DNA from: Tubiluchus corallicola
Lineage: Eukaryota; Priapulida; Priapulimorpha; Priapulimorphida; Tubiluchidae
Assembly (NCBI GenBank): GCA_030141605.1
Contig: JAQGDQ010000043.1
Coordinates: forward strand, 445,001 to 509,000
DNA: 64,000 nucleotides
Reading direction: 5' to 3'
Both the position numbers and the translations under genes were made by a program. The notes under the pieces are model-generated. The model saw only the letters and a list, made by a program, of their open reading frames with translations. It ran no database searches and was not told the origin of the DNA. This document shows, one piece after another, positions 58,001 through 64,000 of the stretch (the stretch's first letter is position 1; every line of letters begins with the position of its first letter).

Positions 58001-58597
58001 CTCAAAAATTACTTTACCGAGGCCAAGACTGAAAAACAATTTAGCATTTAGCAAGGTTGAAAAAGGCAATCTAGCAAGACTGGAAAATAATTTAGCACGG
58101 TTGAAGAAGGCAGCCTAGCAAGACTGAAAAACAACTTAGCAAGGTTGAAGAAGGCAGCCTAGGAAAACTGAAAAACAATTTAGCATTTAGCAAAGTTGAA
58201 GAAGGCAATCTAGCAAGACCGAAAAATAATTTAGCAAGGTTGAAGAAGGCAATTTAGCAAGGTTGAAGAAGACAACTTAGCAAGATCGAAAAAATAAGAC
58301 AACATAGCAAGATTAAAAACAATTTAGCTTACAGAATTGCTGTTGCTAGCTGAAAATAATTACCTGAAACAATAAAATGCTGTCTAGTGCTCATTTTTGT
58401 GCCCAACTGCAGCTTAGCGAGGATTAAAAGAAATATTGGCACAACCAATGAATAGCTATTGTGTCCTTCCTATTTATATTATTAGGGCCTATGAACTTAA
58501 ACTCAAAGTCAAGTTTGCATACATGTACATACAACATTTTGAAAATATAATTTATATCTAATAATTAACATACCATAGTTTGTTCTGCCAACTCCAT
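41263..58597 (-). CDS. SGO1: Shugoshin, centromeric cohesin protector
   Basis: Guards centromeric cohesin by recruiting PP2A-B56. Exons (minus): 58574-58597, 57122-57263, 56440-56654, 53350-53585, 52710-52782, 51280-51422, 51049-51157, 47645-47788, 47065-47116, 44888-46757, 44583-44636, 43880-44079, 43290-43327, 41263-41336; about 1124 codons plus a missing piece. Start MELAEQTM has an in-frame stop upstream. The N-terminus has a basic patch (RIKKKRRIKRR) and the family coiled coil (NASTLQKTSLRSNNRALAQA). The C-terminus has the family's basic motif, CYKEPSLG joined to RKLRQ across an intron, and ends SIDSEEE. The middle is long and acidic, as in other shugoshins. Visible motifs: LNDIIE, RVSF, PTVVL, KEN. 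All exon phases agree except exon 5 to 6. Only one shugoshin copy is seen, so SGO1 versus SGO2 identity is not implied. Confidence 0.92.
41542..42937. mobile_element. Non-autonomous hAT-like DNA transposon
   Basis: Left end CAGTGGTGTAGCTA and right end (minus strand) CAGTTGCATAGCTA are imperfect terminal inverted repeats, 11 of 14 matching. They are flanked by AACATACA (41534-41541) and AACACACA (42938-42945), an 8-bp target duplication with one mismatch, as in hAT elements. G-rich runs and a CCGCCC-GGTG-CAC segment lie inside each end. No transposase is recognisable. It lies in the last shugoshin intron. Confidence 0.65.
41937..41961 (+). mobile_element. Single pogo/Tigger-like terminal repeat
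   Basis: The string CAGTAGGACCTTCATATATC, then CGGAC, preceded by TA, matches the remembered form of pogo/Tigger inverted repeats. The opposite end was not found, so it is a truncated piece nested in the hAT-like element. Confidence 0.35.
44888..46757 (-). CDS. SGO1: Large central exon of shugoshin
   Basis: A 1870-nt exon, phase 2 in (completing AA/A) and phase 0 out (AAG/GTGAGT). It encodes about 623 mostly disordered, Ser/Asn/Asp-rich residues. Begins TTARAVEDRPFHSGFVRFSP and ends KKVKSKRIKK. It holds an RVSF PP1-docking motif at 46055-46066 and a PTVVL HP1-type motif at 45113-45127. Antisense open frames across it are shadows. It resembles the single large exon typical of vertebrate SGO genes. 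Confidence 0.9.
48393..48851. mobile_element. MITE with 29-bp perfect terminal inverted repeats
   Basis: Positions 48393-48421 and 48823-48851 are exact reverse complements; two more inner bases also pair. The ends read TACCGTATTTTCCCGTG; if the TA is the target duplication, the element proper begins CCGTATTTT. Each end also has a subterminal TGTATAAGAGACCCC repeat in direct orientation followed by similar T- and A-rich text. No ORF inside. It lies in the shugoshin intron between exons 7 and 8. Confidence 0.85.
49310..51048 (-). other. Shugoshin intron sequence right of the MITE
   Basis: Part of the 3.3-kb intron between exons 7 and 8. Contains G/C-richer text around 49570-49800 and 50330-50500 without recognised domains; perhaps old transposon sequence. 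Antisense or sense open frames here are not supported. Confidence 0.4.
51971..52131. repeat. AT microsatellite within a 16-bp inverted repeat
   Basis: AGTTACCGTATTTTAA at 51971-51986 is the exact reverse complement of 52025-52040, around (TA)n. Further TA arrays follow to about 52131, broken by ACGGCAAA and a GTTTCAATC string. The arm contains TACCGTATTTT, the same 11 bases that begin the MITE at 48393. It lies in the shugoshin intron between exons 5 and 6. Confidence 0.85.
54290..54652 (-). mobile_element. Solo LTR of an LTR retrotransposon
   Basis: Bounded by TGTTGTG and CACAACA, perfect 7-bp inverted ends of TG...CA form. It is flanked by identical 5-bp target duplications CATAT at 54285-54289 and 54653-54657. 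On the minus strand it holds a TATATAA box (about 54512-54518) and AATAAA signals (54358-54363 and near 54376), as expected for U3-R-U5 in that orientation. No internal coding region is present, so it is the product of LTR-LTR recombination. It lies in a shugoshin intron, same strand as the gene. Confidence 0.88.
54658..56439 (-). other. Shugoshin intron between exons 3 and 4, right of the solo LTR
   Basis: AT-rich intron. Open frames on either strand (for example 55464-55796) show no family signature. Confidence 0.5.
58028..58327. repeat. About 44-bp minisatellite in the first shugoshin intron
   Basis: Six to seven irregular copies built from TTAGCAAGGTTGAAGAAGG, CAGCCTAGCAAGACTGAAAA and AACAA, some copies half-length. 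Confidence 0.85.
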
Positions 58598-59039
58598 AGA
58601 ATTAAACAAGAGTTAAATGAGAGAGAGCAACCTAAATGCAAAAAAGATATAATCACAACTTATGGTTTACCTCAAATGCATTCAAGGTATCGAATAACGT
58701 ATACTAGGTATAACTGAGAAGGAATGACAGAAAATCGGAGATGCATATCGATTGACCGAGTAACACTGTAGAAAGGCATGTATGCATGTGATTTACATTA
58801 AAGGGGCATAAATAGCATTAAAAAGAAAAAGAAGAAATCAAGAAAGGACTCTAGATGTCTAGGGTTTATTTTCGTGTTTGCCAAGAAAACTACCAACGTA
58901 ATGTGATAACTTAGCGCAAAGACTCTCACTGCTGTAGAAACAACTAAATACATTATGTACCACACTTTCACAATTCATGTTTACTTCACAACTACTTTAG
59001 CCAAAGTCACGGGAAAAAATAACATTAAAATGTAAATGA

Positions 59040-62000
59040 GCCAACTGACTGAGTTTCTGCAATGGTGACTGCACACAAGAAATCTACAAATGGTCTAAGA
59101 GCATGTATTGATCCTGGTGTTTTAATCAAAGCCATAAAATAACCTCATTACCCAATGCAAACATAGAAGAAATTATAGCTGATATACCAAAATCAAAATA
59201 TTTCACAGTACTAGATGCTAAGAATACATTCTGCACAGCAAGATTCCTCTTGACAGCAAATCAACATACCTAACAACCTCTGGAACACCGTTCGTGCGTT
59301 ATAGATAACTCAGGATGCCGATGAGTATTTGTTCAGCATCTGAAGTATATCAGCAAGCTATAGAACACTTGTTAGCATCTTAGCCTTGCTATGCCATAAT
59401 GGATGATATACTGGTTTGTGGGTCAACTGAGGAAGAGCATAACCTCAATTTAAAGAAAGTACTTGACATATTCTGTGAGATCAATCTCAGTTGTCACTGC
59501 ACAAGTGCAAGTATAAACTTAATGAAGTTTCATACATTTGTCACGAGCAATCTCAAGTTGTCACTGCACAAGTGCAAGTATAAACTTAATGAAGTTTCAT
59601 ACATTTGTCACGTACTTAGTGCTAGTGGTCTAAAGTCTGATCCCCGCAAAGTAGAAGTTATCTGTAACATGCCTATTCCAGAAAACAAAACCGACTTACT
59701 TCGTTTCCTAGGTATGAAAAAATATATTTCAAAATTCATACTGAACCTCTGTGAGTTAACAACATCTCTGATTGAACTCTTAAAAAACGAAAATCAGTGG
59801 GTGTGGTGTGATCCATAAAACAAAGTTTTTAGTGGCATCAAAGAAAGAATCGCGAAAGTCATACGTCTGGCATATATCAACAAAGATGTTACACTCACAT
59901 GTGACTCTCCTCAGTTTGGTTTTGGAGCAGCTTGTCTCCAAGAAGACAGACCAATATCATATGCATCTCGCACTCTAACTGCGCCTGAACATAGTTATGC
60001 ACAAATAGAGAAGGAATTGGCAGCAGTGGTATGTGCTTGTGATATCACAATATCAGCCGCTTATCACAATAGTGAAAAACCTCTCTCTGAAACTCCTACT
60101 AGACTCCAGCAACTGCTTCTAAAATTGAATGCATGCAACTTTCAGCAAATCTACAAAAATGCAAGGACTTAATTATATCTGACACTTTGTCCAGACTGCC
60201 TTTGACTGATGAAATGTCAGATATTGATCAGGACTTGGAAAATTTGACTATTATGCTGATCACAGATAATTGTTTGACTGAGCTAAAGGAAGCTACAGCT
60301 AATGACAGTGCTTTCCAGAAGTTACGCCAAGTCGTCATACAGGATTTGTATAAACACATCAACAATGTTGGGCAAGAACTCAGACCATATTTTTAATTTC
60401 GTCATGAGCTTTTGTTCGACGAAGGTGTTTGTTTAAAAGGATGTAACATTGTTGTACAAGTACTGCTACAAAGTAACTTTGCTTTACAAGTTCGTAAAGA
60501 TCATCTAGATGTAGACTCAGCTAAGCGAAGTATATAAAAGATGTGATGTACAACTGGCCCACAAATTCAAGTTTTAGTTGATAACTGTACGAAAATCATC
60601 AACAAAGAGAAGCTGCCATGAAGTTCCTCGGCGAGCATAGTCAGTGGTTGGTACAGGTCTCTTTGAGTGAAAAGAATTCCTATCTCATCACCGTGCACTC
60701 ATATTCAGGTTGTTTCGAAACTGATGTACTTCGTGAGACTACAACACAGATAGTTGTTCATAAGCTGAATAAATTTTGCAAGATTCGGTATTCCCGACAT
60801 GGTTATATCAGCTAGTGGACCTCAGTTTATATCCAGAGAATTTAAGCAGTTTTCACAGGACTGGGAACTTAATCATACAACGAGAAGTCCATACTTTCAT
60901 AACAGCAATGGATTAGCTGAAAAGGCTGTTCAGGCGGCTAAGTGCATGTTGGAGAAGTCTTAAGGAGATGGTAGTGACACCTTTTTTGTCTATGCTTAAC
61001 TTTCGCAATACACCTTTAACCTCATGATGACATAGATTCGCCAGTGCAAAGAAGCCTTTCAAGGCGTACATGCACAACTATTCTAATGCTAGATGATTTG
61101 CTCAAACCAGAAGTACTTGATTCTGAGAGTGTTCAATTCAAATTGTCTAAGCTTAGACTGCAACAGATATCTCAGATAGATAGATCTGCAAAAGCTCACA
61201 TCTTTACAACCTGGTTATCTAGTACGCATGCAGATGTAAAAGGGTTATGATATGCCCGCAATTATAGTTTAACACGATGATACTCCAAGATCTTACTGGG
61301 ACAAAGGATGGAGGTGAGTACCGTAAAAATAGACAGCATTTGTTGAAAGTACCTAAGCAAGATTGCTCTACTGAACAAAAGCAAGAACAAGTAGCAGAGA
61401 AACCTTTTACTGATATTCCACGCAATAAAGTTAACTTACTTGATACTTCAGTCAGAATTGTGCTTGAATCCAGTGATGCTGTGAGAACTCATTTAGGCAG
61501 AGAAGTGAAGAAACTGATACATTTTCACAAACGAATAACAGTTGTTAATTACATTCATTTCCACAGCAAATTGTAAGCTTTTATCGAGTTTCCAGAGTTT
61601 AATTGTTTCAGTAATTTTGAAAAAAATTGACTTTGTTGTATTTCTTGTGTTACAATTTAACTTTAGGTTTCTTTCAACTATAAGCTGAATTGCAAATTGA
61701 TTTTAATTTAAATTATGTAGTGAATTATAAAGAATACCAGTAACACCAGTGTTTAAGAAAGAGTTTGTCAATGTTTTACATATTTGTTCACACGGTTTAA
61801 ATGTGTTACACAGATTTGTATGCTAACTGGGATTTCGCGAAATCTAGTGTTTTTCAAGGTCAAGGTCACATGTGGTACATGTGTATCATTCACTATTATT
61901 TGCTGATTGCTTTACGTGTGCTGATTGTCAAGGTGATAGATTATATAGCAATGTAACTATTGGTGACTCTGTTTTCTTTAAACCCCCCAAAAAAGGAGGA

Positions 62001-62105
62001 TGTAGGATGACAATACATCATAGATATGTATTGTGTAGAAACAATGATTTCGCACTTGCTGGTGTGCAATGCATGCATCCTGATCATATCATAGTTGAAA
62101 TGTAA
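59040..62105 (+). mobile_element. Decayed Ty3/gypsy-type LTR retrotransposon
   Basis: Pol domains in family order on the plus strand, with many stops and frameshifts. Reverse transcriptase: IDPGVLIKAIK and a YFTVLDAKN string at about 59100-59230, MDDILVCG at 59399, GLKSDPRKVEVI and LLRFLGMKKYISKF to about 59740. RNase H: about 59830-60050 (TCDSPQFGFGAACLQE, ISYASRTLT, YAQIEKELAAVV). Linker 60133-60396. Integrase core: about 60620-60960 (ASGPQFISREF, HNSNGLAEKAVQAAK). Integrase tail: 61277-61340 (TGTKDGGEYRKNRQHL). A purine tract AAAAAAGGAGGA at about 61988-61999 could be the polypurine tract before a lost 3' LTR. No gag or LTR pair is seen, so it is inactive. It lies upstream of shugoshin in the opposite orientation. 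Confidence 0.88.
59482..59614 (+). repeat. 66-bp tandem duplication inside the reverse transcriptase
   Basis: The text CAATCTCA-GTTGTCACTGCA through TTTGTCACG occurs twice, offset 66 bp; the second copy has one extra A. The second copy is in frame with the RT that follows; the first is shifted. This is a post-insertion change. Confidence 0.92.
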
Positions 62106-63573
62106 TTTTTGCTTAATAAAAGGCAGTTAACTTCTTAGTTCAAAACACAGTTTCATAAGCTTGAAACTCACAGAAACTTGTAACTAATAATGAGATTGTC
62201 ATACTACTTTTTTAGTTTTTGTTACATTCAGGGTTGTGGAATTGGGCTCACCATCACTAATTAATTGACTGTCAGAATCAGGTCCATACCAGCAAATGTA
62301 GTTGCAGAAACGTAACTTATACGCTTTAGCAGGAAATGGTAAAGTTTTATTGACAGGGAATCAGAGGTTTCGCGTTAATTCTCATACTAATAAAAAATAA
62401 TACATAATTAGTCTCTAGGCTCTGTTTAGAAGTCCTCTGCAGTGTACCAGACTTGCAGGTACTCATACATAACATATGACTCTAGCATTTTACCTGTTTC
62501 ATGCTCTCACTCCAGCAAATCAGTAAATCTGCGAATCTCATACATTTTAAACCAGCCACCAAATTTATCCTTATTTTTCCATTAATTAATAATACTAGTT
62601 TCATAAAAGGCACATCAATGAAACTCATTTTAGACATAGGTTGTCTAATTAGAAATATTGTTGCTTGGATCTTCGACTTCTCCCTCAACTCCATTTTCTT
62701 CTGTTAGCAATGTAGTGTAGACGTTTTTTTACTATCTTCAATTATGTTTTGTAGTGGTTGAGGTTAGCAACAGCAGTTGAAAGAATTTAGGTGCAACTAT
62801 ATTATTACACAGTATTATTTTTATCTATTACATGTGATACGTTCTAGTCAAAAATTAATGTTCCTTTGATTACATGCTTCTGTGCAGTAGCTAGCGCAGC
62901 CTAATGGACTAGACTCATTTTAGGTTATAATTCTTGAGTTGAGACAAAAGTAAATTGAGTAGATAATTAAGATTTAAAGTAAAGTTACAATGCAGTAATT
63001 ATTCATACGACAGAAAGTCCTTTATTTTAATCATCGATTTTATTAGATTATGTCACATGATTCAAAGCAATTACAAGTCGAAGCTCATCAATTTAATGGT
63101 CCTTATGTAACGCATTCAAGATTCAAATTCTTAAATTTAGTTTGCATTTATGTCTTCCAAATGTGTCAGCAGGTAAAAGCTTTGCCCTACTTCTCGGTGC
63201 TCAATTATGCCTATAGGTGAATTATAACGTCTCACTCATTTCGTGCTCTACATTTGATAGATCTGTATCTGCAGAATTAAAATTAAATTTTACATTAATC
63301 AACAGTCCTTCTTCCAAAAAGGTTGAAAAGACTCTTTAAAAAGTCTTACGGGTCTGTTCACCTTACTGTGGCACTTTCATGAAACCCTTAATCAACATCT
63401 AGTAATTCTAGTATTATTTCGCTGCTCAGTGTCTGCATCTAGCAATAGATTAACGATAGGTTAAAAATGTGTTAGGCAATAGGTTAACGATAATTTACAA
63501 AAAGATTAAATACATGTTAATTGTACTGAGAAAGTGTTCAACAGACTTAAACAATTTCTAACTCAATAATCAA
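62106..63573. other. Stretch without a recognised gene
   Basis: AT-rich sequence between the Ty3/gypsy relic and the terminal LINE fragment. Paired sense and antisense frames at 62482-62707 show no family. Confidence 0.45.
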
Positions 63574-64000
63574 ATGATAGAATGGTCCCACGAAATAAAA
63601 TATCTGGGGTTGTTTGTTGATGACAAATTATCATGGGCCACTCAAATCAAGCACATTTGTTACAACGTTAGCAAAATTAAAGGTATTATATTGAAAATTA
63701 GGCACTATGTAGACCAAGCCACGATAAGGCTCATTTATTTTGCCCTAGTGTATGCATACTTACAGTATGGTATACGTTCCTGGGGCACTGCCCTTTAACT
63801 GTACTAAAATCTCTTCATATTCAACAAAATAAAATTATAAAGGTAAGGACATTCTCTACACTGCGCGAACGTGCCACACCATCATATCACAAACTGAAAT
63901 TACTCAAAGTAAATGATATTTATAAGCTTGAACTTATAAAGTTTGTATACAAGTTCAAACATAAATTGCAGCGATAGTTCCCTCTTCATTGAAAGATTCT
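63574..64000 (+). mobile_element. LINE fragment (post-RT region), cut by the window edge
   Basis: Frame 63574-63798 reads EIKYLGLFVDDKLSWATQI, then KIRHYVDQATIRLIYFALVY and a WG end, the segment after the RT palm in jockey/CR1-like LINEs. A one-base shift after 63798 continues as LKSLHIQQNKIIKV, RERATPSYHKLKLLKV and YKLELIKFVYKF, the usual following text. The 5' part is absent. Confidence 0.85.

Overview
The window looks like AT-rich nuclear DNA from an invertebrate animal. Genes are split by kilobase-scale GT-AG introns. The spaces are filled with microsatellites, three minisatellite arrays, decayed LINEs, a decayed Ty3/gypsy element, a solo LTR and small DNA transposons. The genes found (Runx, a DAN-family secreted antagonist, shugoshin) are animal genes. 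I cannot name the phylum from sequence alone. No bacterial-type operon, CRISPR array or rRNA gene is visible.

Layout. 1-6.9 kb: the 5' coding part of a Runx transcription factor gene on the minus strand. Both Runt-domain exons are present; the 3' exons lie off the left edge. 7-24.9 kb: no cellular gene recognised. This stretch holds CT, GAT/GGT and compound trinucleotide arrays, two dead LINEs (12.6-14.7 kb and 18-21.7 kb) and tRNA-like SINE relics. 24.9-27.3 kb: a plus-strand gene for a small two-pass membrane protein with three PPxY/LPxY motifs. 27.8-38.3 kb: a minus-strand, five-exon gene for a DAN-domain (NBL1/DAN-like) cystine-knot protein, converging on the membrane-protein gene. Its introns carry a large CTA array and a 38-bp minisatellite. 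41.3-58.6 kb: a minus-strand shugoshin gene of at least 14 coding exons. Its introns host a hAT-like element, a MITE, an AT-rich hairpin, a solo LTR and a 44-bp minisatellite. 59.0-62.1 kb: a broken Ty3/gypsy retrotransposon. 63.5-64 kb: the start of a LINE fragment cut by the window edge.

The gene models were built by hand from exon reading frame, splice-site sequence and phase. All DAN exon junctions agree in phase, and so do all shugoshin junctions except one (exon 5 to 6), where an exon is probably missing. The genes do not form a shared pathway. I found no clearly new molecular system. The most useful results are the two reconstructed genes, which long introns hide from single-frame ORF views, and the short linear motifs in the shugoshin protein (PP1, HP1, B56 and APC/C types).
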